Of a DNA stretch of 64,000 nt, positions 11,613 through 23,192 are shown piece by piece. Both the position numbers and the translations under genes were made by a program. The notes under the pieces were generated by a model. That model was not told the DNA's origin. It saw only the letters and a program-made list of their open reading frames with translations, and did no database searches. This stretch comes from Ifrita kowaldi. Its lineage: Eukaryota; Chordata; Aves; Passeriformes; Cinclosomatidae. The stretch is taken from NCBI GenBank assembly GCA_013398055.1, contig VZRS01012080.1, positions 179,222 to 243,221 of the forward strand, in the 5' to 3' direction. Positions within the stretch are counted from its first letter, which is position 1. The number at the start of each line of letters is the position of its first letter.

Positions 11613-12875
11613 AACCCATTCTTCTTCCATGTAGCTCTTGACTGGTCAATCAGAAACTTTTAGTTTTGATAGAAAAGTGAGGAAAAATTGTTTTGTTTAG
11701 TGGCAGTTGCAGGATCAGGGTCTAAATATTTGCATTTGCCTTGTAAAGTTTGCCATGTCGCATAAATAAATGAGCACACTACTGAAAATTAAATGTTATG
11801 TTGCAACTAATTCAATTGCAATCATTTAGCATTTGCTAGATTTTACACTAATTGCTCTAAGAGATTAATGAATTTACAGAGCTCTTTGAGTCTCACATTT
11901 CTTGGCAGAGCACATTGCAAGGAGCCAATAAAAGTGGCTCACAAGCTACATCTGATGTGAGACATCTTCCAAACCTCTGCCTAGAGACAGTGAATGCCAC
12001 GCACTGGCGTTTTCCATCAGTGGGCTGCCTCCAACGTAAAAAAGTCAACTCAGAATTGTTTACTTTTTTGAATTTTCTCGGGTTTCTTCTTATTATTTTA
12101 TTGGATGACTCAAGGAGAGTAGGCACATAGATCTTTGGGTATGTGTCTTTTTCCTGTTATCAGGGTAGAGTTCTGGCTTTTTGGAGAATATATTTTAACA
12201 CATCTGTTCACGAACAGAAACCCTGAACTTTAAAAATTAGAGGTTAAAGTCCATCTGGTAGAAAAATGAATGATTATATATCCAAAAGGAAAGACTCTTA
12301 GTCTAAGCTGGGATTCTCTGACTCTTGTTTTCACAGACAGATCATTGATATTTATAGAAGTAACACCTACAACCACACATATCCCTGAAATTTATGGCTG
12401 AATTGAGATCACTGCTTTTATTTCCATTGGAGCTTTTCTGTTGAAGTCACTGGGGATTCATGCTAAGAAAAAGAGCTGTGGGGAGGCATAAGTTGTATTT
12501 AATGTGTGTGTGTACATGGTGCACCAGGAGTTTTGTAATCAGAACAGCAGCATGTGGGCAAAAACTTTGCCTGCTGGGTAGTCAGAATTTCCAAAAGGAA
12601 AAGAATATTTGTTTAGGGAAGCCTTGTAATAATGGGGTTTGTGGAGTTGTTTATCCCTTGCCTATTTGGATGTAATCTTTCATGGCAAATATGACTTTCC
12701 AAGTTAAATTTCCCATATTTCTATTTCAGTACTTAGGCCTGCTGGCTCCAAAGTCATAGAGGCATTTTATTTTTCTCCCAGATTAAATGAAATTAATTTC
12801 TTCAATGTAGTTTTACAGTTTTAACACAATTAATGTGTCCTGAACCAATTATAAACAGGCAGATGGTGCCTTCCT
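11613..12875. other. Unique AT-rich DNA
   Basis: I see no gene, RNA or repeat element in this stretch. Confidence 0.5.
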
Positions 12876-12990
12876 CTTGGGGGCTTGGAGCAACCAAGGA
12901 AGGTATCCCTGCACACAGCAGGGGATGGAACAAGATGATCTAGAAGGACCCTTCCAACCCAAACCACTCTGGGATTCTGTGATTCCATGA
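12876..12990 (+). mobile_element. CR1 LINE, short 3' tail
   Basis: About 115 bp: 'GGGCTTGGAGCAACCAAGGA', 'AACAAGATGATCTAGAAGG', 'CCCTTCCAACCCAAACCACT', ending 'GGGATTCTGTGATTCCATGA'. It is sense-oriented and severely 5'-truncated. Confidence 0.88.
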
Positions 12991-13375
12991 TCAAGCACAC
13001 TATATTTTTATGTAAATCCTCCATAGTTTCCACTGCAATTGCCCTTTCGCTTTTTCTTGTAGGTTGTTGGCTTTTTTTTGTGAACAGAGGCTGTAAGTGT
13101 GGCTTTGCCACCAGAAGATGACAGGGTGTGTAGGGGATCTACAGCAACATGTCACCTCTAATCATCAGGTCCTTTAGATAAAGATGAGTTAAGCAATGTC
13201 TAATTAAAAGCTGGGAATGAAGGCCTTAAGATGCAAAGAGGAGACTATAACTTATCATTCTGCATGCAGTTTAAATGACTGGTTCTGCACTGAAATGCTC
13301 CTGAAAGCTGTTTAACACTGAGTTTCCATAAAAATCAGTCGTTTTCTCTCTCTGTATTACTCTGCTTTCTAGCAG
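12991..13375. other. Unique sequence upstream of an exon-like segment
   Basis: No repeat is recognised. The last ~30 bases before 13376 form a pyrimidine-rich tract ending in CTAGCAG, discussed with the next entry. Confidence 0.4.
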
Positions 13376-13450
13376 AAGCATCTGACAGCTGAATGGCTTC
13401 ATTCCTCCTGCCCCTCACCCTGCTCACATCCCTGGCTGCTGCTTTGGAAG
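13376..13450 (+). other. Candidate exon: possible signal-peptide start exon
   Basis: A 75-bp segment shows all the parts of a small start exon. A pyrimidine-rich tract (about 13342-13370) ends in CTAGCAG, a possible 3' splice site. A TGA stop overlaps directly with an ATG at 13393. Nineteen codons follow, reading MASFLLPLTLLTSLAAALE, which is hydrophobic like a secretory signal. At 13450 an AAG|GTATTT possible 5' splice site gives a phase-1 exon end. Phase-1 exits are usual for signal-peptide exons of secreted and cell-surface proteins. Against it: no basic residue in the n-region, a T at -3 (weak start context), a mediocre donor, and no matching downstream exon in the window. I do not recognise the gene. 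This is inference and could be chance. Confidence 0.2.
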
Positions 13451-14116
13451 GTATTTTCATTTATTATTGACTTCCAATAAGATATTAATTTGCAACAGAA
13501 AGAGCTGATCAGAATCATATCGAGGGAAGACTACTCCTGTCTCAGTGCAGTGTCCTGTTGCTATGGGAACTGAGAAGAGCTGAGGTTTACACAATTGCCA
13601 AAGTCTAGAATAATTCTGGATGTCGTCTGATGTTAGATATGTCTACGTGCATGAACACATGGCCACAGACACCTGTGTACAGACAGAAAATATCCATATC
13701 TAACAGTTGCTGGCCACAATGTGAAAGGAAGACACTCCTGGTTGTCACACCTTGCCTGGGTCTCAATCTCTTGCTGCACAAACAATGGGCATTTCTCCTG
13801 TCTGATGGAGTATTTCTCATTGCAGAGCCCTACAATCTGGAGAAAGCCTGCAGCAATTCCATGTACACCAGGCAGGACCGGGATTTCACATGGAGAGTCC
13901 TGCGGCTTGTGCTTTATCCCACTTCCAGCTGTTCCACACTAGACAGCTTTGAGGGATGTAGAAAGAAGCCTAAAACAACAGAATCCCCCAGAATTCCCGG
14001 GATCATCATAAAAAAAAGAACCTCTACATTCTGGATTATGTCAGATCAGGGCAGGTTGTTTGAAATTCATTCTGGTCTCTGCTGTGCTTCCACATTCTGT
14101 GTTTCACCTGCTGGGG
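13451..14116. other. Unique sequence, no gene recognised
   Basis: An open frame of about 176 codons (13630-14160, plus) ends in CR1 sequence and shows no domain. No repeat is recognised before 14117. Confidence 0.4.
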
Positions 14117-14268
14117 AGTCACGGAATCACAGGATCATTAAGGGTGGAAAACACCTCTGAGATCATCCATTCCAGCCATCAAACCAGCATCACCACCATG
14201 GTCACCACTAACCCATGTCCTCAAGTCCCACATTCACATGTTTGTTGAACACTTCCAGGGGTGGCATG
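14117..14268 (-). mobile_element. CR1 LINE 3' tail, older subfamily
   Basis: The reverse-complement CR1 pattern reads 'CACGGAATCACAGGATCATT', 'GAGATCATCCATTCCAGCCA', 'GTCACCACTAACCCATGTCC', then 'GAACACTTCCAGGGGTGGC'. The 'CACCACTAACCCATG' block is shared with the copies at 33368 and 48274. A weak tail-like stretch near 14318-14375 ('TTGGGGTTGGAAGGACCATT') may be another scrap. Confidence 0.8.
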
Positions 14269-14619
14269 AGTTACATCAAAATGTTTTCAGATGGATCTTT
14301 ACACGCTCAAACAATTAATGCAGAAAACCTTGGGGTTGGAAGGACCATTGGAGTCACCAGCCTCAGGGTCAGAAGGGAAGATTCATCTCCCTCCTAAGGA
14401 TCAAGCTTCTACAGACATGCAGCTGTACCCATCTCTTGTATGATTCGCATGGAATTCTTTCACCCCAACTCTGTATGTCCATGCCTCATCCTCTTTGTGT
14501 ACCGGGGGCTCTGAGCTGGGCGTGGGGACAGTGACAGTGTCTGTATTCTGAGGCAGATGATGCATTGAGGTGTGGTTATGACGCAGTTCTGATAATCACA
14601 GCAACTGTGAGACCCAAAC
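14269..14619. other. Unique sequence between CR1 scraps
   Basis: Apart from the possible CR1 scrap near 14318-14375, nothing is recognised. Confidence 0.4.
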
Positions 14620-14725
14620 AGTCCCAGAAGGCGTTGGGTTGGAAGGAACCTTGAGGATCACCCTTTTCCACCCTCCCACCATGGGCAGAGACACCTTCCA
14701 CTAGCCCATGTTGCTCAGAAATCAT
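14620..14725 (-). mobile_element. CR1 LINE 3' tail
   Basis: Plus-strand reading 'GGCGTTGGGTTGGAAGGAAC', 'TTGAGGATCACC', then 'GGGCAGAGACACCTTCCACT' and 'AGCCCATGTTGCTCAGA'. It is a short minus-oriented tail with moderate divergence. Confidence 0.8.
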
Positions 14726-15331
14726 GTAAGTAGGATGTTCACCAGTGAGTAACTTATTCAGTTTCGGTCATATTTTGCCATTTTTTCCATCACCGCTTCT
14801 CATGGCTGCTGGTGGCATTGATATTTTTTTGCTAGGTTTCAAAATTTTACTGATTATTATATCTTCCTCTTAATTATGGACATTAGTCTGCGTCATTAGT
14901 ACAGTGACATGAGGTCAGTGTCAAGCTATCCTACCTGTTGTTCCCTAAAAACCATCAATTCACTGAAAATTCCAAGCGGAAAAGCCTCTAATATTACTGA
15001 GCAGAGGAATAAAATTACATTTATTTGAAGTTTTAACTGAATTTTTCCTTGCAGTTGCATCCCTCTCACACATTGGGCTGGCATTTATTTTGCTGTTTAT
15101 TTTGCAGTGACATGAGCAAACAAAGCACACCTCAGACAGTCAGTGAGGCGATGAAACTTAATTGAGGAGTGCTTGTACCCCACTGCATTGCCAAAGGATT
15201 AACTTTTCATAACCTGACAGGCAGAAAGACATTAATGTTGTGAAAGCCTGTTTCTCAAATCTGAATGTGTGCAAAATGTTGCTATTTTCTTCTTCCAAAG
15301 CAGCAAAGTCTTCCAGTGAAACAAAGCACTT
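14726..15331. other. Unique AT-rich DNA
   Basis: I see no gene or repeat in this interval. Confidence 0.5.
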
Positions 15332-16165
15332 GAATTGGTCGTCATCTGCTCCTGTTCTCTGATTGGGTGGGAGATGGTTTGGATATGTACTGATGGGGAG
15401 AGGCAGTAAGGAACAATTCCCTCAGGACTTTGGGATGCATCTCATCAGGTCCCACAGATTTAGGGATGTTCAGGTTCCTCAGGTGCTCGTGAACCTGATT
15501 TTGACTTACGGTGGGAGGGACTTTGTTCCCCCAGCCCCCATCCTGCTGTCCAGCCCCTCCAGAGGTGTGGGAACAGAGGTTGCCATTGAAGACTGAAACA
15601 CAAAATTTGTTGAGCTCCTCAGCCTTCCCCTCACCCATTTTTAGCAGTTTCCCAGCCTGTTTATCAAGGGGTGACACCTTCTTTGACCTTCCTTTCCTGG
15701 TTACCAGACCTGAAGAAGCCCTTCCCATTATTCCTTGTGTCTCTTGCCAGGTTCAGCTCCAGCTTTGCCTTCCTCACCCCTTCCCTACACAACCAAATTT
15801 CATCCCTAGACTCTTCCCAGGCCACCTGTCCGTGTTCCCACTGCCTGTGCATTTGCTCCTGTCCCTTTAGTCTCACCAGCAGGTCCCTTCTCAGCCATCC
15901 TGGGTCCCGGCCTTCCTTGCCCCATCTCTGGCTCCTGGGGATCACCGGCTCTGGCATTCCATGGAAGATTTCCCTAAAGACCTGCCAGCTCTGTCCTGCT
16001 CCCCTGTCCCTGGGGACAGCCTCCCAGGGGATGACATTTACCATCTCCTTGAAAAGCTGAAGTTTGTTTTCCTAAAGTTCAGGGGCCTGACTTCATTCCT
16101 TACCCACCCCCCATCCCTCAGGAGGGTGAACTCCCCCAGTACACAGTGGCTGCAGCCCAGGCTCC
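15332..16165 (-). mobile_element. CR1 LINE ORF2 fragment (endonuclease end to RT start)
   Basis: An internal, non-tail CR1 piece on the minus strand, recognised at protein level. Reading down from about 16140 the frames give 'RDGGWVRNEVRPLNFRKTNF', then 'GWLRRDLLVRLKGQEQMHRQ' and 'WEESRDEIWLCREGVRKAKL', 'ELNLARDTRNNGKGFF', 'AEELNKFCVSVFNG' and finally 'SVGPDEMHPKVLREL'. This is the linker of CR1 ORF2p between the end of the endonuclease and the start of reverse transcriptase. It is a pseudogene: frameshifts break it between about 16120 and 15970 and again beyond LREL, and no catalytic RT motif is included. Both ends are truncated, unlike the tail fragments elsewhere. Confidence 0.85.
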
Positions 16166-16516
16166 ATGGATTGATAATATTGGATTGATAATATTGTATT
16201 ATTGACAATTATAGTGCCCAGAGAGCTGCGCAACTCTGTGTGCAGAGCTGCACAAGCAGACATGGAGTTAGTTAACTTAAAATACAGAAAGGAGTGTAAG
16301 CACACCAGAAGTAACACAGTGGTTTTAAACAAGAAGGGGCTCTAAGGCTTCAGAAACTTCCAGGGAGTTCTTAAATTGCACTGAGATAACTATATCTTTT
16401 TAAATTTTGTAATTAGCTTTTTGCTAGACCTTTTGTTAAAAAAAAAAAAAGAATGCAGTTAACTTAATTTCTTAGGAATGCACTCAAAACACTGTAAGAC
16501 AAAGCTGAAGTTACAA
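16166..16516. other. Unique spacer
   Basis: A duplicated 14-mer, TTGATAATATTGGA/TTGATAATATTGTA, lies at about 16171-16198, and an A-run near 16438-16451. Nothing else is recognised. Confidence 0.45.
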
Positions 16517-16693
16517 TCCTCCAGTCATCGAGTTTGGAAAAGACTTCTAATTTCATCCAGTCCAGCCATCAATCCAGCACTGACACTGTGACCCCTGGAT
16601 CGCTGAACACATCCCCCAGTGTCAGATCCAGGTGCCTCTTAAGCACTGCAGGGATGGTGGATCCTGGGGGCCCCCAGCTTTCCCAGGGGTGGC
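16517..16693 (-). mobile_element. CR1 LINE 3' tail, older subfamily
   Basis: Plus-strand blocks are 'CATCGAGTTTGGAAAAGACT', 'CATCCAGTCCAGCCATCAAT', then a 'CTGAACACATCCCCCAGTGT' and 'CAGGTGCCTCTTAAGCACTG' pair. It ends with 'GGTGGATCCTGGGGGCCCC'. The wording differs from the common tails, so it is an older, diverged lineage. Confidence 0.75.
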
Positions 16694-18687
16694 TGCAAAC
16701 TTACAGAAAATGGTTTTTATTTCAAGTAAATACAGATGTTAAGCATGTTTTAACAAAAACTCTCTGTGTTTTTTTAACAATACTATTTAGAGCATTACTT
16801 CAATCTAAATTACATGAACAAAAGAAACTCTGAAAGAAGAGGGTCAGCCTGGACATCTCTGATATAAATTTGCTGTTTAGCAATTACAGACCTGTGCTAA
16901 TTGCTTTCATCCATTTCCACAACAGGAAAGGAAAGACATGAGGTAAAGGAAAAAGAAAAATAAAAGCATATATTACAAGTTATAAACTTCCTGGATTTAC
17001 ACTTAAAATGTGTTCAGTCTCATGATCCACTTCTTTCCCCCTAAAAACATGTCAGGATCTGTGATCAGGGCTTTCAGAGCGGCCCCGCATGGACGGAAGG
17101 TTTGGAGTCTGCCGGGCTGGGTAAATGGGAGCTGGGAGTGCATCATCTTTCACTGATTGACGTGCTAAATTCCTCAGAGCACAACAAGTTAAGGACTAAG
17201 TAAATAATCGATTAGCTGTCAGCCTTCCTGGTCATCCTCATGAAAGGGATTAGTGGCAGCCAAGGGCCAGAGAAGTGAGTCATGCTTCTGCAAATACCTT
17301 TTGAAGCAGGACGAAAAAAACTCCCAGGGAACACTTCTCCTGTTTCAAAGCAGGGTTTAAGGCAATGGTGCTGCAAGAAAAGGCTGGCTCCCTTCTCTCC
17401 TGTGCCTTTCCTAATTAATCTTTCATCAATAAAGAAAACAGACTCCAAAAAATCATAAGAAGTATCAATATGTTTCTGTTACACTGATTAAAATAGGCAA
17501 GGCCTATGTGGGAAAGCAGTTCCACAGATTTGGACAGCAGGATTCCATCTGGCTATGGAACCAATTACATTTGTATTTAAATAAATGTGCCAGACAGAAG
17601 GAATGGAAATTCACCACATCTTCCTGGCAGCAAGCAGAACTTGCTGAGAAGCCACTTATTGTTTGGGCTGTCTCATGACTTCTTTTATTAAATATTAGCT
17701 GTATCCAGAAAAAAAACCCAAAAAACAAAAACAATAACTTTGCACTTCAGGGCTGCACACATTGATCCCTTAATCCAAGTTCACTTTTATGCACTCTGCT
17801 TTTTGCCACACCTGAAATCAGACAAAGCCTTTTATCTGGTACCAGCAAAGTTACAGGAGTGGAAGAATGTGACTTTTTCACCAGATACGGCTTCTGTTAA
17901 TGTCCTTCAAACCCCCCTGTCCGGCTACTGCAGCTGGGCCCATCAGCTGTGCCACCACCTCTGATGGGGAGAATGGTGCTCTTTACTCCCAGGGAGTCTT
18001 TAAAAGGGAATTAATTCACTGTTCTCTGAGCAGTCTTTGAGCTGAGAGTTCAGTGAGGATGCCCTGGATGCTGGAACTGGTCCTGCCTACCCCATGCTGG
18101 AAATTTGGGTTCCTGTGTGGTGCCGAGTAAATCAGGTGATGGTGAGGAACCAGGCATGGAATAAAACACAGATAGTAAGTCCAAACTAGGATCTACTTAA
18201 AATAAGAACAGCTTAATGAATTTAAAAAAATAGAAGGAAGATTGCCAGACTTATTCCGCTATCCAAATTCAACTTATGCTCAGATCAAATTACAGACACC
18301 AATTTCCTGGTATGATCTACTTCCTTGCATTTTCCTTGTTCTTCCTCTGGAACTAATTCCAGCTTGAGAACTCTTCCAGGTCCCTGATCTACTGTTAGAC
18401 TGTAAGTGAAATATCTGTGTTTCGTAGGAAAAGGCTTTGGTTGGTGTGGGTCGTTTCCTGAGGTTTCACTTTCTGTGTGGCAGCCCTCACAGTCTGAGTC
18501 TTCACAAGCAAACAGTTCTTGTGGCCAGTTTGAGGAAAATCTTATTCCACAAGCTGTCTGTAATTCCAATAATTTTGATTTAGTTATGGACTTCCAAAGA
18601 GTTTTCTAGTAAGTATAAATTCAAGAGGCACTACTCCTGAAGAAGTGTTTCTTCCAGCATCTTCAGGCACTGTTTTTTGGGGTTTTT

Positions 18688-18812
18688 TATAAGATATAAT
18701 AAGATATTATTATACAATATTATATAAATATCTTAAGATATATATAAAATAAGATACATAAGATACTATAAGATATTATATAAAGTTAAAATATGAAATA
18801 TTTTATAAAATA
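18688..18812. repeat. ATAAGATAT-rich imperfect tandem repeat
   Basis: About 125 bp of variants of ATAAGATATTAT and ATATAAAATAAGATAC, extremely AT-rich. Unit boundaries are irregular, so it is best called a degenerate microsatellite. Confidence 0.85.
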
Positions 18813-19908
18813 ACTGCATTTGTGTATTTCCTAAATCACTGCAGTTTAAAAAATTTACACATCTGCTGGGGAAAGCATTATTATCTGTATCTCTAAGTAA
18901 AATTGCAAAAATTCCAGTTTCAGGTGTCACTATGCTTTCCGTGAAGTATGTTTTAAAAATTTCTCAAGCAAAACAAACAGGAGTTGCATTAAATGACTGG
19001 TGAGAAAAAGCACTTAAATTCTTGGAATTTTTGAAGTTTCTCTCTTAAACTTACAGCTACAAAACTGATGTTTACTCATGGAGTGAGCTGCAAACAGGGA
19101 AGCCATAGGAAATCTTTAAGTGATTATGAGACAGAGCCTTAACATGACCTGTAGAACCTCTGGAATATTTATTGTACAACCTAGTTGATGCTTGCTGCCA
19201 AAACTATTCCTGTCTTCCTGTCAGTGCTCTTCAGGAATAACAGGCTGGAGGTTGAGGGTTGTTTTTAAAATCAGAACATGTGTTATACAAACCAGTGGCA
19301 TAAAAACTGAGGCCTTGTTTAAAACCAGTTTTGTTCAGTTCTTGTCGCACGAGCTGCTCACATTTGCACTCAGGGAAGTGCTCAGTCCTCCATAATGATT
19401 GCTCACCTATGTTCCTGTACAAAACCACAAATCATTATCTTCTGCATTTACATTAATTGGAAAGGACAGAATGCAGCAAGTTTTCTCCCCTTTTTTCTTT
19501 ATTTCTACTTTTTTCTTTTGGGTAAAGTCTATTCACTAAGATTTGTAGAAAACAGATGTGATTCTACTTTAATGCATTCAGACTTCACTGCTTATTGAAA
19601 TATTTGCATTACTTTGAGTTTAGGAAATAAGCTTAAGCTATTAATGGACTTTGAACAGAAAGATATAAAGAATCTCAGTCTTCACTGTTTGCTACTAATT
19701 ACTAATTCTGCTTCCATAAGAAGGTTTAATGTTTCTGCCTAAAATTAACCGTGCATGCCTTTTAGAATGTGTATTTAAAAGACCTCCTGCTGCTGCGGGA
19801 GAACTTTATTTTGTAGAATTCTTGTAAACATGGAAAGAATTAACTTGTGCATCTGCTTTGGATAGTGGAAAATCCTTGGTATACACAGACATAACGTGTG
19901 CACAGAGG

Positions 19909-19945
19909 CACACACATATATATATATAAAAAATAAAAATATATT
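19909..19945. repeat. (CA)n(TA)n short microsatellite
   Basis: CACACACATATATATATATA followed by an A-rich stretch; under 40 bp. Confidence 0.85.
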
Positions 19946-20763
19946 GTCCACCTGCACAGAGCAGGGGCTCAACCCCTGCGAACTTAAAATATTAAATTAA
20001 TTCCAAAGCATTTTGGATCACTTTATGAACAGCATTTTGCTTCTCCTTTTCTTAGCTTGCATATGAACAAGCAGTCTATGTTATACAGCTGAGTTACCCA
20101 AATGGCATTTAGGAAATGGGTGTGATGACTCGTTTTCCAAAAAATACCAGATATCCACGCTTCCATTAGCGATGTTTTTCTCTCTGTACCAAGCTGATTC
20201 TTCTTATCTAGAAGTGAATGGAATGTGGATTGAGTTATGCATCCTGTTTGTACAATGAAAGGACGTGTCCACTCATCCAGTGCAGGTTTGGGTGTAGCTT
20301 TTAATCCAAGTGTGCCATACCACTAAAGACAACGTTCCTAAATATCTCGAACACTTATAAATGTGTTGCCTGGAAGACCCCCCAGAATACTGTTGGCTGC
20401 TCTTTCTGTCATCTGCCTTTCCCACTTGCCTTTAGCCTTTGGGTCTCACTGCTCATCGGCATTTGGGAAGTCTTTAAAGGGCGTTTATCAAAGAGAAAGT
20501 GCTCCTAAGTCCTTAGAAATGAAGGTAGCAGCCTGTGCCCAGTTTGCCTGGGTTGAGCTCATGCTGTTGACTAGGGGATGGTGTGTGATCCATGTGTGTC
20601 CATGTGTTTGTGGGTGTTCTGGTGCATGAGGGGGTAACAACTCCACCCAAGGTCCTGTTGGGAAGTTGAGAGGAAGTCACAAGTTCCATCTCATCCAAAA
20701 CTCTGTAAGCAATCTTATTCGGCCTTCCAAGTCCATGGTAGATTTTTTTTCTCACATTTAGGT

Positions 20764-20994
20764 TGGATATTACACAAGGAATCCTTCTCTGTCAGGGTGG
20801 GGAGGCCCTGGCACAGGGTGCCCAGAGAAGCTGTGGCTGCCCCTGGATCCCTGGAATTGTCCAAGGCCAGGTTGGACAGGGCTTGGAGCAACCTGGGATA
20901 GTGGAAGGTGCCCCTGCCCATGGAGGGGGTGGCACTGGGTAAGCCCAAAAATCCCTTCCAACCCGAACTCTTCCATGATTCTGTGACTTTATGA
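20764..20994 (+). mobile_element. CR1 LINE, 3' end fragment
   Basis: A sense-oriented tail of about 230 bp: 'GGATATTACACAAGGAATCC', 'CACAGGGTGCCCAGAGAAGC', 'CAGGGCTTGGAGCAACCTGG', 'ATCCCTTCCAACCCGAACTC' and the end 'GATTCTGTGACTTTATGA'. The 'ATTACACAAGGAATCCTTC' segment is shared with the copy at 60105, pointing to a common subfamily. Confidence 0.92.
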
Positions 20995-23083
20995 ATGTAA
21001 CCCCTAAAAGACCCCTTTCCTTCCAGGACTGCTTTCTGTGTAATTATTTCAGCTGCATTATAATTAGGTTTTTCTGCAGTTGGAACAACTGCTTGTACAC
21101 TCATTAAGTTGTTAATAACTTAATTAGGCCAGCAGCAAATTCCCAGCTTCACACACACGGTGAGTTCCCTTTAGCTCTTGACATGATCTGTGCATGTAGC
21201 ACATCCCAACAGCATCATTGGGCCATCCACAGAACTCCAGTTCTTGGTGAGCTAATTTCAATTACTAATCCAGAAGGCATCTACTGCAGGAAAACAGAGC
21301 AAACCAGGAAATTTATGCTGTTTTTTGAACTGTGTCAATGACTTTTAATTTGGACATAACAGATCAACAAGAGAATTTTTTTTAAATTGAAAAATAAGAA
21401 TGGTTTATGATCTTCTTTCATTACTGCTTTCCTGTTGGTTTCTTTTCCTTTTCCACTGTCGCAATACAGAAGTCCTGAATTTAAATACATCAATACTGAT
21501 GAACAATTTAGTCTGTGAATATGTAGGAAAAAACCCATGAGATCCTTCACACTGTGTAATATTCAATAGAGCTCTGATATTTTCTTTCCTTTTACTAAAG
21601 ATGACTGTGTCTATCAAATCAGAAGAGACAAAAATTTTTCCCTAAGTGAAAGGTTGGTTAGCAAAGAACAGAATCCCATCAAGAAAAATCTCTCAGTGAA
21701 GCACAGTTGTATTTATGCAGCCCCCTTGTTTTCTAAAAGCCACATATGGATAATTTTCTTCTTTTTAAATATTATATCTTTCTCCATTGTTCCTAGGAGG
21801 CATTTTAATGCAGATAATTGAATTTCAATTAATTCTGCCTGTGCTGTTCCAGATTATAGTTGCTTACCACTGCTGATGTGGGCCTGCCATTACTCACACC
21901 CTGCCTCATATTCAGCTCCACGTGAGCATTTTTTAAGCCTTGCATGAACACACTCCATTTATTTCTCACAGGAAGTTATCCAGGAAGATGCCATAACAAG
22001 TCCTCTAAAGCCTGGCTCTCTTTGTGAATTATTGTGCTCTTTTATCAGCTCGTGCTGTTGTATGACCAGTAATAAAAATGATTTCGAAGGAAATTAAACT
22101 GGTGGTGGTAGAGAGTTATCATATTAAGTTTGGGGTGGGTTTTTTTTTAATTCTCAAATAATGAGGAATGGATGCCTAAATAAAATGGAGCATCTGAGTC
22201 CCAGGGTTTCTGCTGCCAGCTTTGCCTTGGTTAAATTACTGCAAAGGACTAAGAAATGCTAAGCTGAGATCTAAACCCAAGAACTGTCCAGTGCTCAGAG
22301 GGTAGAACTCATAGAAACTTTGTGGAACACCCACAGATGCTGTAAAATATCCTGGGAGATAAGCTGGGGCAAGAATTCAGGTATTAATGGTAGAATCCAT
22401 CTCACACTAAATTACATCTGGATCCTGTTGCTCTGGGATTGAGAACTCCTTTCCCCACCATCGTGCAGGGGAAAACCTTTCAGTAATTAAATGTTTTCCT
22501 CACGTTAGCAGAGAGACCTTAAAGCACAATGAAGTGGCAGTGAAGAAGAATCCACTTTCTCTGTCAGCTTAGATCTTGAAAATACCTTCCTTCCAAAACT
22601 GCTTGAAAGGGAACTGTGCCTGTAAAAAGGAGCAGAGGTGGAATCTATTGAAATTCTTTACAGTCAGAACTGAAATTCCAAAAGTAGGCTTGTAACAAAG
22701 GGCACTTCTTGTGAGAGGATTAAAAACTGAAAAAAAAGCACTTTCGATATAACATTTCTGTTCAAAAATACCTACAGGTATTATAAAGAAGACAAAATAC
22801 ATTAAGTTATTATTAGGATTACAATGACCACCTCGAAAATATGTCACTCATTTATCTAATGGAAAGATAGATGGGAATGGACTGGGGTTCTCACATTTTC
22901 CTCAGGGGGGCTGTGACTTTGTGCTTGCCTCTGTTCATTATGGCAGCTAATTAGCACAACCTATCTTGATTGGAAAAAAATGAAAGCTTCGTTGAAATAT
23001 ATTTATTCTGTTCAGAACTGAAATTACACTACATCAGAAAAAGGTGATGGCAATATTTAAGTTCAAAAACTTGCTGTTTCAGG
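20995..23083. other. Unique AT-rich DNA
   Basis: No gene or element is recognised. A T-run of 9-10 lies near 22140-22150. Confidence 0.5.
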
Positions 23084-23192
23084 TTCATAAAATCCTCGTG
23101 GAATGGTTTGGGGTGGAAGGGACCTTAAAGCCCATCCAGTGCCACCCTTTTCCATGGGCAGGGACACCTTCCACTCTCCCAGGTGTCTCCAC
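23084..23192 (-). mobile_element. CR1 LINE 3' tail
   Basis: Plus-strand reading 'TCGTGGAATGGTTTGGGGTG', 'GACCTTAAAGCCCATCCAGT', 'CCATGGGCAGGGACACCTTC', stopping after 'CACTCTCCCAGGTGTCTCC'. It is a short minus-oriented tail with low divergence. Confidence 0.88.

Larger units (their letters stand above)
16694..20763. other. Repeat-poor AT-rich stretch
   Basis: Four kilobases with no transposon recognised and no convincing coding frame. It contains an AT-rich microsatellite (18688-18812) and a short CA/TA tract (19909-19945), listed separately. Being nearly free of insertions, it is a reasonable place to look for conserved non-coding sequence. Confidence 0.5.

Noticed and set aside
13630..14160. 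A 176-codon plus-strand open frame just after the exon-like segment
   Set aside because: It ends within a CR1 tail and shows no domain; it is not in a position or phase that would make it an obvious second exon.
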